The notes beneath the pieces are model-generated. The model had not been told where the DNA came from and searched no databases. It saw only the letters and a program-made list of their open reading frames with translations. From contig CAWHJN010000005.1 in assembly GCA_963829705.1 (NCBI GenBank), positions 186,001 to 250,000 on the forward strand: 64,000 nt of DNA. Reading direction: 5' to 3'. Each line of letters starts with the position of its first letter. Position 1 is the stretch's first letter. Positions 33,329-41,885 of this stretch are shown here, piece by piece. Origin of the DNA: CAWHJN01 sp963829705 (GTDB taxonomy: Bacteria; Bacteroidota; Rhodothermia; Rhodothermales; BA12). The translations under genes were made by a program, and so were the position numbers.

Positions 33329-34341
33329 GCTGCCGCGTCCGCCATCTTCGAGATCTTCACCCGCCACAGCTCCGGACCCTGCTCCAGGTACTCCCAGCCC
33401 ATCGCACCCGGACGGGTGAACTCGAGCTGGTAGCGTAAGGGCACCGGGTCGTGGTCGTTGACGAGGACGAAGTGGTCGCCCGCGTCGAGCGCGTCGAACA
33501 CGGAGAAGATGGCCGGGTGCTTCTGCGGCGGCGGAATCACACGCACGTCGAGTGTTTTGGACGGCTCGGCGGTGGCTGCCGCGTCCGTTTCGACGGGCGT
33601 TTCCTGCGACGCCACGTCTTCTTCGGCGTCCGGGCTGAGGGCGAGGGCTTTGGGGAAGAGAATGTTGTTTTCGAGGTGCACGTGGCGGTGCAGGTCGTCC
33701 TCGAACTCCTCCAGCTTCACGAATGCGGCGCGGTACGTGTTGCACGCATCCGGCGGCGGGGTAAAGTCGCTGCTCAGTTCGCGGATCTGGCGCATGGCCT
33801 CGCCCGCCTCGTCGTGGTCACCTTCCATCTCGCGGAGCACGTCGGCCAGCGGCGTCTCCGGCGCGGGGCCGCCCGAGGCAAGGGCCTTGATGGCGGGAAA
33901 GACGATCTGTTCTTCGCACACCATGTGCCCTTCGAGGCCCGTCGCCACCTGCTCGAACAACTCCGCGATCTCGACGAGTTCGGGATGGCGCTGGCCGTGG
34001 ACGCGCGCCACTTTCTGCGTGAAGGCGCGCAGCACCGGGATGCTCTCGCGCACATACGTGTGGTGCTCGTTGACAACGTAATCGGCCAGGAACGAGGGCG
34101 ACCAGTGCTCGACGCGCGCCTGAGGCGAGGTGCCGCGCGCGTCGGCGTGCCGGAGCGCGTCGGCCACGTCGGCCAGGGCGATGCCTTTCTTGGCGCAGAC
34201 GGACGCGAGCGTGGCGCCGCCGCCGCAGCAGAAGTCGATGCCGAGGTTTTTGAAGGCCGCCGCGCGCCGGTAGTCCTCTGTCACGAGGTCGCCCACGGTG
34301 CGCTGGCCCAGGTCGGCCGGGTCGAGGGTAATCGGGATCAT
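33325..34341 (-). CDS. ric: Iron-sulfur cluster repair protein Ric fused to DUF2249
   Basis: 338 residues. Residues 1-70 form the ScdA_N domain with the FCCGGG motif (about 37-42). Residues 85-225 form a hemerythrin-like di-iron domain with HH, HMVCEE, HDE and HVHLENN ligand sets. After a variable linker, residues 265-338 form a DUF2249 domain (YLEQGPELWRV). Ric (YtfE/ScdA) proteins repair Fe-S clusters damaged by NO or oxidants in the cytoplasm. The fusion and the separate DUF2249 in the same operon are notable. Confidence 0.93.
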   Translation of the reverse strand: MIPITLDPADLGQRTVGDLVTEDYRRAAAFKNLGIDFCCGGGATLASVCAKKGIALADVADALRHADARGTSPQARVEHWSPSFLADYVVNEHHTYVRESIPVLRAFTQKVARVHGQRHPELVEIAELFEQVATGLEGHMVCEEQIVFPAIKALASGGPAPETPLADVLREMEGDHDEAGEAMRQIRELSSDFTPPPDACNTYRAAFVKLEEFEDDLHRHVHLENNILFPKALALSPDAEEDVASQETPVETDAAATAEPSKTLDVRVIPPPQKHPAIFSVFDALDAGDHFVLVNDHDPVPLRYQLEFTRPGAMGWEYLEQGPELWRVKISKMADAAA

Positions 34342-34382
34342 AAAATTGAGTAGTTGAAAAGGTGCGTGCCGTGTCTGCCGAG

Positions 34383-34412
34383 GAGGAGAAGCCCACGAGT
34401 AGACTTCTCCTC
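34383..34412 (-). terminator. Hairpin between azurin-like gene and ric
   Basis: A 9-bp perfect stem (GAGGAGAAG with CTTCTCCTC) has a 12-base loop, with no T run. It lies 28 bases after the azurin-like stop. It may be a weak terminator or an RNA-stability element dividing the nir operon. Confidence 0.5.
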
Positions 34413-34439
34413 TGTTCGGCGCGTGCAGGGAGGTGGGTG

Positions 34440-34889
34440 TTAGCCCGCCACGGTCATGGTGCCCTGCATCATCATGTAGTGGCCGGGGAAGGTGCAGATG
34501 TAGCGGTAGGTGCCCGGCGTGGTGGGCGCGGTAAAGGTGACGCTCACTTCCTCGCCCGGCTTCGCCAAGGCGGTGTGCGCGAGGATGGACGGGTCGCTGG
34601 GCACGTAGTCGCTGGCCTCGCCGGCCGTCATGCCCGCCTGCCCCACGCGCTGCACGGTGGCGTCGTCGTCGTCGTTGAGGATCACCACGTTGTGGCTCAT
34701 CGCCTCGGTGGTGGCGGTGTTGCGGAAGGTGAGCGTGACGGTTTCGCCGGGTTGCACCGTGAAGCTCGTCTGCTCGTAGCGCATCTCGTTGCCGACGGGC
34801 GTGAGGGTGACGTTGGCGCCGCTGCCACCGCAGCCGGTGAGTACGAGTACGGCGAGGGCCGCGAGGGAGGAGAAGTAGGATGCCTTCAT
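34440..34889 (-). CDS. Azurin-like copper lipoprotein
   Basis: 149 residues from the ATG at 34889. Lipobox LVLTGCG (Cys20). The type 1 copper set is His66 (SHNVVI), Cys132, His137 and Met141 in ICTFPGHYMMM, with azurin-like C-x4-H-x3-M spacing. It is a periplasmic or membrane-tethered electron carrier and, given its place beside nirK, a likely electron donor to nitrite reductase. Confidence 0.92.
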   Translation of the reverse strand: MKASYFSSLAALAVLVLTGCGGSGANVTLTPVGNEMRYEQTSFTVQPGETVTLTFRNTATTEAMSHNVVILNDDDDATVQRVGQAGMTAGEASDYVPSDPSILAHTALAKPGEEVSVTFTAPTTPGTYRYICTFPGHYMMMQGTMTVAG

Positions 34890-34912
34890 GAATCGAGGAG
34901 GTAAGGAGGTGT

Positions 34913-35539
34913 TTAGCGGGAGAGCGGGGTGGCCTGTAGCGAGTCCAGCACCTGAACGGCTACGTCGGTGGCACCGGAGCCCGGCACCTGAGCGGCGACC
35001 TCGCCCTGCTTGTTGAGGATGGTTAACAGGTTCGCGTGTGCGATCTGCCCATCGGACTGATCCCGGTAGCCTACCGAGATCGAGGCCGCGAGGGCGCGGA
35101 TGCTTTCCGGCGAACCACGGAGAAGCGTCCACTGGGCGGGCGAGAGGCCATGGGCCTTCGCAAATTTCTGCAGCTGCTCGGGCGTGTCGCGCTCGGGGTC
35201 GAGCGTGACGAGTACGTACGCCACATCCGACGGCACCGAGGCGTCGAGGCGCTGCGCGATGGTCTTCATCTCGTGGACCAGCAGCGGGCACGTGGCCGCG
35301 CAGTGGGTGTACACGAACGTCAGCACGACGGGGCGGCCCAGGAACGCTTGCAGGCTGGCCGCCTCGCCGCTCTGGTCCGTCCACGGCGCGTCGAGCAGGT
35401 AGACAGACTGATCCGAGAGGCCGTCCGAGAGCACGACGGCGGGCACGACGGGGGCGGCGCGTTCGATGAGCACGGGCGCGCTCCGGTCGCAGGCTGCAAG
35501 CAGCAGCACACTCAGCAGAAGGGTCAGGGTCGGTTTCAT
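34913..35539 (-). CDS. SCO1/SenC family copper chaperone
   Basis: 208 residues. Lipobox LLLAACD (Cys17). A thioredoxin-like fold with the copper site THCAATC (Cys80 and Cys84) and a later His in the QIAHANLLTI segment. SCO proteins deliver copper to oxidases and also accompany copper nitrite reductases. It lies between the NirV-like gene and the azurin-like gene, so it probably serves NirK or the azurin. Confidence 0.93.
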   Translation of the reverse strand: MKPTLTLLLSVLLLAACDRSAPVLIERAAPVVPAVVLSDGLSDQSVYLLDAPWTDQSGEAASLQAFLGRPVVLTFVYTHCAATCPLLVHEMKTIAQRLDASVPSDVAYVLVTLDPERDTPEQLQKFAKAHGLSPAQWTLLRGSPESIRALAASISVGYRDQSDGQIAHANLLTILNKQGEVAAQVPGSGATDVAVQVLDSLQATPLSR

Positions 35540-35560
35540 GGTCGTGGTCTTGTATGAAAT

Positions 35561-36364
35561 TCAGAGGTCGCGGGCGCCGCGAAAGCCCATCGACGCGCCC
35601 GTGTAGCGGGCATCGAGGCCGGAGCGGAAGCCGTAGCGCAGAAACGCCGCGTAGTCGGTGGGGTCGAGGGCGCGGCTACCTCCGCCCCCGCAGAACGCCT
35701 GGAAGTCCGCGCCCCCGGCATCGCGCAGGTCGGCGGGCGAGAGCTCGCGCTCGACATCCAGCACCCACTCCCAGACGAGCCCGTGCAGGTCGTACGCGCC
35801 GAGGTGATCGGGCGCGTCCTGCCGCACGCGCGGCGGCACCGGCGGCAGCGGCTGGCTGAGCCAGTCCGCGAGGTGCGCCCCGATGCCGGGGTCGGGCGTG
35901 CCGTCGGGGCGTGTGGCACCCGTCTGGGCAGCCCATTCCCACTCCGCCGTCGTCGGCAGGCGCTTGCCCTGTGCGTCGAGGTAGGCGCGTGCGGCAAACC
36001 ACGACACGCCCACCACGGGCCGGTCGGCGAGCGAGTCGGGGCCGAAGTCGAGGTCGCCGCGCCACGAGGCGAGGTAGCCGTCGTCGGCAAGCAGCCCCGC
36101 CACCCGCGAGCGCTGCCACGTCGGATGCGTCGTCACGAAGGCGAGGAACTGGGCGTTCGTCACCGGGGCGGCGTCGAGCAGGAACGCAGCGACGGATTCA
36201 CCCTCGGGCTCTCCGCCCACCGCCGCGCGGTACACGCCGCCCGGCACCATCACCATGTCGGCAGCGGGGGAGCCGGAGCGCCCCAACTTCCCCGGAGCCG
36301 TCGCAAACACCGCGAACCCGCCCAACACGAACACCAGCAGGGAGAAGAGCGCGCGCATGGTCAT
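35561..36364 (-). CDS. nirV: NirV-like formylglycine-generating-enzyme family protein
   Basis: 267 residues with an N-terminal helix or signal anchor (ALFSLLVFVLGGFAVF). A second ATG at 36358 is an equally good start. SUMF1-type motifs: MVMVPGGVYR, DAAPVTNAQFLAFV, RLPTTAEWEWAAQ and a C-terminal GGGGSRALDP with GFRGARDL. The catalytic Cys pair of true formylglycine enzymes is not apparent. The NirV branch is found next to nirK in denitrifiers and its exact role is unsettled. Confidence 0.87.
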   Translation of the reverse strand: MTMRALFSLLVFVLGGFAVFATAPGKLGRSGSPAADMVMVPGGVYRAAVGGEPEGESVAAFLLDAAPVTNAQFLAFVTTHPTWQRSRVAGLLADDGYLASWRGDLDFGPDSLADRPVVGVSWFAARAYLDAQGKRLPTTAEWEWAAQTGATRPDGTPDPGIGAHLADWLSQPLPPVPPRVRQDAPDHLGAYDLHGLVWEWVLDVERELSPADLRDAGGADFQAFCGGGGSRALDPTDYAAFLRYGFRSGLDARYTGASMGFRGARDL

Positions 36365-36400
36365 GGAGTGGAAAAGGTGGAAGGAGGGTTGCCGCCGGCC

Positions 36401-37582
36401 TTACCGCAGGCTCGCCGTGGAAGCGGCCTCTGGCGCGGCGGGCGTCTCGACGCTGCGGTAGATGGCCGTGTTTTCCGGCCCCACCACTTTCAGTTGCCCG
36501 ATGGCGCCCTTGTTGAAGGCGCGGAAGATGGCGTGATCGACGAGCAGGAAGGTGCCCGGCACGTCCGTCTTGAACTCCACCATGGCCGAGCCGCCGGGCG
36601 GCACGTTGGTCGTCTGCACGTTGTGCTGCGAGGCCAGGGTGCCGCCTTCACCGTAGACGCGGTCGAAGATCTCGCCGATGAGGTGGAACGACGACGCGAG
36701 GTTGGGGCCGCCGTTGCCGACGTAGAAGCGCACCGTCTCGCCCACCGAGGCCTGCAGCGCGCGCGCGCCGGTAAGGGCGTCCACGCCGCCGTTGAAGACC
36801 ACGTACGTCGGGTCTTCGCGCAGCGCCCGGTCGAGGTCGAAGTCCTGCAAGCCCGCCTCTTTGAACGCGCCCTTGGTGTAAAACTCGCTCTGCATGATGT
36901 AGTACTCGCGGTCCACCTTCGACAGCCCCTCTTTAGGCTCGACGAGGATCATGCCGTACATGCCGTTGGCGATGTGGAGGCCGACGGGGGCCGTGGCGCA
37001 GTGGTAGACGTAGAGGCCGGGGCGCAGCGCCCGCCACTCGACGGTCGCCTCGCGGCCTGGCACGACGAGCGTTTTCTCCGCGCCACCGCCGGTGCCCGTC
37101 ACCGCGTGCAGGTCGATGTTGTGGGGCAGTTTGTTGCCCGCGTGGTTGATCACGCGCAGCGACACGAGGTCGCCCTCGCGGACGCGCATCATCGGGCCGG
37201 GCGTCTCACCGCCGAACGTCCAGAAGGTGTACTGTACGCCATCGGCCAGCTCCTTGACGACCTCGACGATCTCCATGTCGAAGTGGACGCGGGTGGCGTA
37301 GTCGCGCGTGATGGGCGCAGGGACTTCGGGTGCGTAGGTGAGCACACCCGTTTCGCTGCCCTGCAGCGGCGGCAGCGCCTCGGTGGCCTGCGCGTCGGCC
37401 AGGACGGCCGGCTCGACGTTGCCGTAGATGCGAGGCGCCACGGCGGAGGCCGCGCTGACGCCTACCGCACGGGCACCGGTGGCTGCGTCTGTCGAGGAGG
37501 CGCCGGGACGGCAGCCGGGGCCGAGGAGGAAGGCTGCCACGAGGAGCGCGCCGCCGAGACGGGAAGAGAGGAGAGGAGTCAT
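36401..37582 (-). CDS. nirK: Copper-containing nitrite reductase
   Basis: 393 residues. Lipobox-like GPGC at Cys24, so it is probably membrane-tethered. Two cupredoxin domains. Type 1 site: His154, Cys195, His203, Met208. Type 2 site: His159, His194, His350. Catalytic Asp157 and His300 are present. It reduces nitrite to NO in the periplasm. It starts the minus-strand nir operon and is divergent from an Rrf2 regulator. All ligands are intact. Confidence 0.97.
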   Translation of the reverse strand: MTPLLSSRLGGALLVAAFLLGPGCRPGASSTDAATGARAVGVSAASAVAPRIYGNVEPAVLADAQATEALPPLQGSETGVLTYAPEVPAPITRDYATRVHFDMEIVEVVKELADGVQYTFWTFGGETPGPMMRVREGDLVSLRVINHAGNKLPHNIDLHAVTGTGGGAEKTLVVPGREATVEWRALRPGLYVYHCATAPVGLHIANGMYGMILVEPKEGLSKVDREYYIMQSEFYTKGAFKEAGLQDFDLDRALREDPTYVVFNGGVDALTGARALQASVGETVRFYVGNGGPNLASSFHLIGEIFDRVYGEGGTLASQHNVQTTNVPPGGSAMVEFKTDVPGTFLLVDHAIFRAFNKGAIGQLKVVGPENTAIYRSVETPAAPEAASTASLR

Positions 37583-37645
37583 GAGAACGAAGGCGTTGGT
37601 TCAGAAGGGACTGCCCTGAGCAGCTATTGAATATTAAATACTATT

Positions 37646-37660
37646 TTGTATCTTATACAA
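37646..37660. promoter_or_regulatory. Palindrome TTGTAT-CTT-ATACAA, candidate operator
   Basis: A perfect 6+6 inverted repeat lies in the only AT-rich patch of the nirK/Rrf2 spacer, 63 bases from the nirK start and 94 from the Rrf2 start. A weaker half site (AAATAC at 37636) is next to it. The regulator encoded alongside is the likely binder. Confidence 0.6.
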
Positions 37661-37754
37661 GCGATTTCGCTCGCTGGTGCGATCTTCACTGCTGTCTCCA
37701 CCGGCGGTTCTCCGGTTCATCATCCCCGGATCTCCCCTCCTACTTGTTACTGCT

Positions 37755-38195
37755 ATGCTCCTCTCCCGCGCGTGCGAATACGGGCTCCGCGCCTCTTTCT
37801 ACCTGGCCGCGCAGAAAGCCGACGGCTACCTCCCCATCCGCGCCATCGGCGAGACGCTGGGCATCTCGGTGCCCTTCCTGACGAAGGTGCTCCAGCAACT
37901 CACGCAGGCGGGGTTGCTGGCGTCATCGCGAGGGCCCAGCGGCGGCGTGGTGCTGGCACGCGCGGCGGAGCAGGTCACGCTACACGACGTGGTGGTGGCC
38001 ATCGACGGGCCTGAGCTCTTCACCGAGTGCGTGCTGGGGCTTCCTGGATGCGGCTCGCAGCTTCCGTGCCCGCTGCACGCGAACTGGACGGTCGAGCGTG
38101 AGCGGCTGCGGGCGCTGTTCAGCACTACCACGCTGGCCGATGTGGCCACGCGCCTTCACGGCCAGGAGCTGCGGCTGGCTGCGCTGCTGGGCTGA
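37755..38195 (+). CDS. Rrf2-family transcriptional regulator, NsrR-like
   Basis: 146 residues from the ATG at 37755 (MLLSRACEYGLRASFYLA). Winged-helix N-terminal half with SVPFLTKVLQQLTQAGLL and the wing SSRGPSGGVVLA. The Cys set CVLGLPGCGSQLPC (about residues 94-107) matches the Fe-S ligands of IscR/NsrR-type regulators that sense NO. Divergent from nirK, it probably controls the nir operon and itself. Its 3' end overlaps the convergent membrane-protein gene by 40 bases. Confidence 0.88.
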   Translation: MLLSRACEYGLRASFYLAAQKADGYLPIRAIGETLGISVPFLTKVLQQLTQAGLLASSRGPSGGVVLARAAEQVTLHDVVVAIDGPELFTECVLGLPGCGSQLPCPLHANWTVERERLRALFSTTTLADVATRLHGQELRLAALLG

Positions 38196-39529
38196 CGCCG
38201 CGCGCGGGGGCGGGCGAGCATGAACACCGCTGCGCCGACGGGGGCGAGGGTGGCCCACGCGGCGGCTCGCCACGCCCAGCCGCCGCCGAGGGCGGCAGGC
38301 CACACGCCCGTCAGCGGCAGCAGCGACGCGATGACGAGCAGCGCCCCGGCGGCGAAGGCGCTCCGCCCTCGCACGGCCTCCGGTCCCCACGTCTGCCCCG
38401 CTGCTGCCACCAGCCCCAGCGACACGAACCCGAGCAGCAGCCAGTGCAGGTACGACAGGCGCAGGCCCGTGGCCTCGGCCCAGCGCGCCACGGGGGCCAC
38501 GGCCACACCGAACTGCGCCAGCGCCTTGAGCGCGAGCAGGCCGAGGGGAAGCATCCATCCCACCGCCGCGCGCCGTGCTGACGGCAGCAGCGCGCGCACG
38601 TGCAACAGCAACCCGACGGCCACCACGGCGCCTGCCGCGCCCGAGAAGGCCCGCAATCCGGGCGGCACCAGGTGGACGGGCACGCCCAGCAAAAACGTGA
38701 ACGGCAGCGCGTATGCGACGAGGTCCGTCGCCAGGCGGGCCTGCGGACCGTCGGCCTGTGGGAGGTGCGCGTAGGCGATGCCCAGCAGCGCCAGCACGAA
38801 CCAGCCTTCCGAGAAAAGGCCCAGAAACAGGTGCAGCGCCGCCGCTGCCGGGAACGGCTCCACCACGCCCGCGCCGCGCACCAGTCCGAGCGCCCACGCG
38901 CCCAGCGACGAGAGCACGATCATAAAGAGGGCGGCGTCCCACAGGTGCAGCGGCAGCGTGCGCGCCACGCGCCACGTCGCCCGCGCGTAGCAGGCGCCGA
39001 AGGCGTACCACGCGAACACGTTGAGTGCCGCGCCGATGACCGACAGCGGCACGCGCGCGTCGCCGATGCGGGCCACGCCGTAGCCGTAGAGCAGGAATGG
39101 CGTGTACGCCGCCAGCCCCATCGCCACCGCCGCGCCAATGGCGACGCCCGTGAAGCGTGGCATCGAACGGCCCGCGACGGCAGGCATCCGGGCGGCGATC
39201 AGCGCCATGAGCGCGGGCGTCACCCAGCCGAAAAACATGAGGTGGGAATGCGCGTGGCGCACGTTGACGGGCTCCAGCCCGGCGTGGCCGAAGTAGACGC
39301 CGAAGCGGAAAAATGCGCCCGTGAGCCCGGCCAGCACGAAGCACGCGAGCGCCGCCGTCCACGCCCACCGGAAGCCGGGCCGTTCGCCCTGCGCCGTGCC
39401 GCGCAACGGCCGGGCATCGTCGTTCTGGCGTGCGTGGGGCCGCGTGTTCGGGCGGCGAAGAGGCGTGGACACGCCGCCGGGTTCGGACGGTGGGTGGACA
39501 GATGTGGGCATCGGAGCGCGTGGAATCAA
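38156..39529 (-). CDS. Multi-pass membrane protein with HAHSH motif, oxidase-subunit-I-like
   Basis: 457 residues with about 12 helices after a charged N-terminal tail. The true start may be the Met at 39511. The motif NVRHAHSHLMFFGWV and the later SEGWFVLALLGIAYAHLPQ resemble heme-copper oxidase subunit I relatives found in nitrogen-oxide clusters of Bacteroidota. The usual CuB His set is not evident, so it may bind heme without being a full oxidase. It is convergent with the Rrf2 gene. Confidence 0.7.
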   Translation of the reverse strand: MIPRAPMPTSVHPPSEPGGVSTPLRRPNTRPHARQNDDARPLRGTAQGERPGFRWAWTAALACFVLAGLTGAFFRFGVYFGHAGLEPVNVRHAHSHLMFFGWVTPALMALIAARMPAVAGRSMPRFTGVAIGAAVAMGLAAYTPFLLYGYGVARIGDARVPLSVIGAALNVFAWYAFGACYARATWRVARTLPLHLWDAALFMIVLSSLGAWALGLVRGAGVVEPFPAAAALHLFLGLFSEGWFVLALLGIAYAHLPQADGPQARLATDLVAYALPFTFLLGVPVHLVPPGLRAFSGAAGAVVAVGLLLHVRALLPSARRAAVGWMLPLGLLALKALAQFGVAVAPVARWAEATGLRLSYLHWLLLGFVSLGLVAAAGQTWGPEAVRGRSAFAAGALLVIASLLPLTGVWPAALGGGWAWRAAAWATLAPVGAAVFMLARPRARRQPSSAASRSSWP

Positions 39530-39630
39530 AGCCGAAAAGTGCGCACGGCAACCGTATCAGGATAAAAAAGTCCCAATTGGAATGCGCTCACGCCGGTCTA
39601 TTCGCAGGCTTCTCACGCAACTCGCACTCG

Positions 39631-40863
39631 TCACCCCGCCTTTAACGCTTCGTCGGCGGGAAGCGGCGCATCGGGGGAGACGACGCCGGGGCGTCCGGAG
39701 CCGAAGCCCACGACGGCTTTGCCCGCGAGAACGGCGAAGAGCGCCACGAGCGGCACCGTCCACCCCTGCGCGAGGTCGTGCAGCAGGCCGAAGAGGGCGG
39801 GGCCGACGGCGGCCACGAGGTAGCCCACCGACTGCGCCATGCCCGAGAGCGCCGTCGCCGTCTCGGCCTCTGGCGCGCGGAGCACGAGAAAGAGCAGCGA
39901 CAGCCCGAAGGTGCCGCCCAGCACCGCGCCGAGCAGGCCCACCCACAGTGCCGTCATGCCCACGGCAGGAAGCGCCAGCCCCGCCAGCGCCACGGCCTCC
40001 GCCCCGACGAGCCATCCGACGATGCGGCGCTGGTCGGCGCGGCGGCCTGCCCACACGGGCACGGTGGCCGAGCCGAGGATGCCCGTGGCCTGCGAGAGCG
40101 CGAGCATCCACCCGGCCTCGGCGGCCCCCAGGCCCCGGCTCTGGAGCAGATCCGGCAGCCACGCCAGCACCACGTAGAACGTGAGCGACTGCAAGCCCAT
40201 GAAGAGCGCGATCTGCCACGCGCGGGGCGAGCCGAGTACGCGCCGCAGCGCCGCGCCGGGCCGCGCGAGCGGGCGGGCCTCCGACTTTTTGAGCATCTGC
40301 GGCAGCCACACCGCCAGCGCCGCCAGCGCCAGCACGGCCCACGCGCCCAGCGCGCCACGCCACCCGAACGCCCCCGCCAGCGGGATGCTCGTGCCCGCAG
40401 CGAGCGTCGCCCCCAGGCCCATCGCGCTCGAATACAGGCTCGTCATCGAACCGGAGCGGTGCGCGAAGTCGCGCTTCACCAGCGTCGGCAGCAGCACGTT
40501 GCCCAGCGCGATGCCGACGCCCAGCAGCACCGTCCCGGAGAAGAGCAGCGCCACCGACGGCACCGCTCGCACCGCCGTGCCCGTGCCGATGAGCAGCAGC
40601 GCCGCGCCGATGGCCCCTTCGACGCCCAGCCGCCGCGTCACGAGCGGCGTGAGCGTGGAGACGACCCCGAAGGCCAGCAGCGGCAGCGTCGTGAGCAGCC
40701 CGAGGGCCGTGTTGGAAAGCCCCGTCGCGGCGCGGATGTCACCCACGAGCGGCCCCACCCCCGCCAGCGACGGGCGCAGGTTGATGGCGACGAGCACGAT
40801 GCCGGTGACGAGGAGGGTACGGTGCAGGGCGGGGCGGGAGGCGCGGGTGCGCGTGGAAGTCAT
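39631..40863 (-). CDS. MFS transporter, CynX/NimT family
   Basis: 410 residues, 12 predicted helices. The opening AINLRPSLAGVGPLVGDI is the signature of the CynX/NimT branch (cyanate, 2-nitroimidazole and similar anions). A loop with TRRLG follows helix 2, as is usual in MFS. It is an inner-membrane exporter or importer; the substrate is not determinable. It lies 104 bases after the SMR gene on the same strand. Confidence 0.88.
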   Translation of the reverse strand: MTSTRTRASRPALHRTLLVTGIVLVAINLRPSLAGVGPLVGDIRAATGLSNTALGLLTTLPLLAFGVVSTLTPLVTRRLGVEGAIGAALLLIGTGTAVRAVPSVALLFSGTVLLGVGIALGNVLLPTLVKRDFAHRSGSMTSLYSSAMGLGATLAAGTSIPLAGAFGWRGALGAWAVLALAALAVWLPQMLKKSEARPLARPGAALRRVLGSPRAWQIALFMGLQSLTFYVVLAWLPDLLQSRGLGAAEAGWMLALSQATGILGSATVPVWAGRRADQRRIVGWLVGAEAVALAGLALPAVGMTALWVGLLGAVLGGTFGLSLLFLVLRAPEAETATALSGMAQSVGYLVAAVGPALFGLLHDLAQGWTVPLVALFAVLAGKAVVGFGSGRPGVVSPDAPLPADEALKAG

Positions 40864-40967
40864 CAGGAGAGGAGGAGTCGGATGGGCGGGCGGCAGGCCG
40901 TGCCATGGCAGGGCTCAGGTAGGGGTGCGGGGAGAGAAGTGAACCGCCGGGCCGGTTTGAACGGCCT

Positions 40968-41288
40968 TCATCGGGGGGAGAACACCTTGAGGCCCACGAT
41001 GCCCGCGACGATGAGCAGGATGCAGACCAGCCGCGCCACGTCGCGCGACTCGTCGAAGAGCACCATGCCCAGCACCGCCGTGCCCACCGCGCCGATGCCC
41101 GTCCAGACGGCGTAGCCCGTGCCCAGGGGAATGTCGCGCAGCGCCCGCGACAGCAGAAACACGCTCACCGCCATCGACGCGGCCGTCCACACGCTGGGCC
41201 AGAGCCGCGTGAACCCTTCGGTGTATTTGAGCCCCACGGCCCATCCCATCTCGAAAAGCCCCGCGATCACGAGGTACGTCCATGCCAT
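40968..41288 (-). CDS. SMR-family exporter, Gdx/SugE-like
   Basis: 106 residues, four helices. The segment GLFEMGWAVGLKYTEGFT carries the membrane Glu (residue 13) and the GLKY motif typical of Gdx (SugE) guanidinium exporters rather than EmrE. It works as an antiparallel dimer in the inner membrane. It follows the DUF3124 gene by 27 bases. A guanidine riboswitch was looked for in the short spacer and not found. Confidence 0.88.
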   Translation of the reverse strand: MAWTYLVIAGLFEMGWAVGLKYTEGFTRLWPSVWTAASMAVSVFLLSRALRDIPLGTGYAVWTGIGAVGTAVLGMVLFDESRDVARLVCILLIVAGIVGLKVFSPR

Positions 41289-41315
41289 GATGTTCAGAGA
41301 AGATTGGTGAACAGG

Positions 41316-41885
41316 TTACTCCACCGGGCCCACGCGCCGCACGACGACGCCCCGGCTGACAAACGACAGGCCCTGGGTACTCGCCGTCGAAATCATGACG
41401 CCCTCGGCGAGCAGCGGTGTCACCTCGGCATTGCCGCGCCAGGTAACGAGAAAGCTGGCCCCGACGCCGCCCGTCCGGTCGCGCTCGGCCACCACGAACG
41501 ACTGCGATGCCAGCGGCCCGAGGCGCACGGGCGCGTCGAGGTAGCGCCGCACGAGCTGTCCCGCCGAGTCGTAATACGCTACCGACACGACGGTGAGGGA
41601 CTGCTCGGGGTCGGTGTTGCGGAGGCTGAGGGTGACGGCGAGGTCGAACTCACGCTGAGCGTCGCCGTGGTAGATGTGCGAGTAGACGGGCACGTAGATC
41701 GTCTGCTCCACGCTGTCGCCCGGCGCGGCGCTCGCCTGCGGGAAGGCCGTGGCGGAATCCGTCCGCAACGGTGCGGCAGACTGTTCGGACGCGGGCGTGG
41801 CGGGTTCGCACGCGGCCAGCAGCCCCAGGGCCAGCGCCAGGGTTGAGAAAGCGGAAACGGATCGCAGGGAGACGTGGTGCGGCAT
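41316..41885 (-). CDS. DUF3124 domain lipoprotein
   Basis: 189 residues from the ATG at 41885. Lipobox LGLLAACE. The DUF3124 core IYVPVYSHIYHGD, TLSLRNTDPEQSLTVVSVAYYD (in part) and RYLDAPVRLGPLAS is complete. Small envelope proteins of this type have no known function. The spacer upstream (41886-42150) holds one perfect hairpin (41993-42011, GCTCGGCA/TGCCGAGC) and no gene. Confidence 0.85.
   Translation of the reverse strand: MPHHVSLRSVSAFSTLALALGLLAACEPATPASEQSAAPLRTDSATAFPQASAAPGDSVEQTIYVPVYSHIYHGDAQREFDLAVTLSLRNTDPEQSLTVVSVAYYDSAGQLVRRYLDAPVRLGPLASQSFVVAERDRTGGVGASFLVTWRGNAEVTPLLAEGVMISTASTQGLSFVSRGVVVRRVGPVE

Noticed and set aside
40968..41315. Guanidine riboswitch before the Gdx-like exporter
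   Set aside because: The spacer to the upstream gene is 27 bases, too short for a known guanidine aptamer, and no conserved hairpins are seen.
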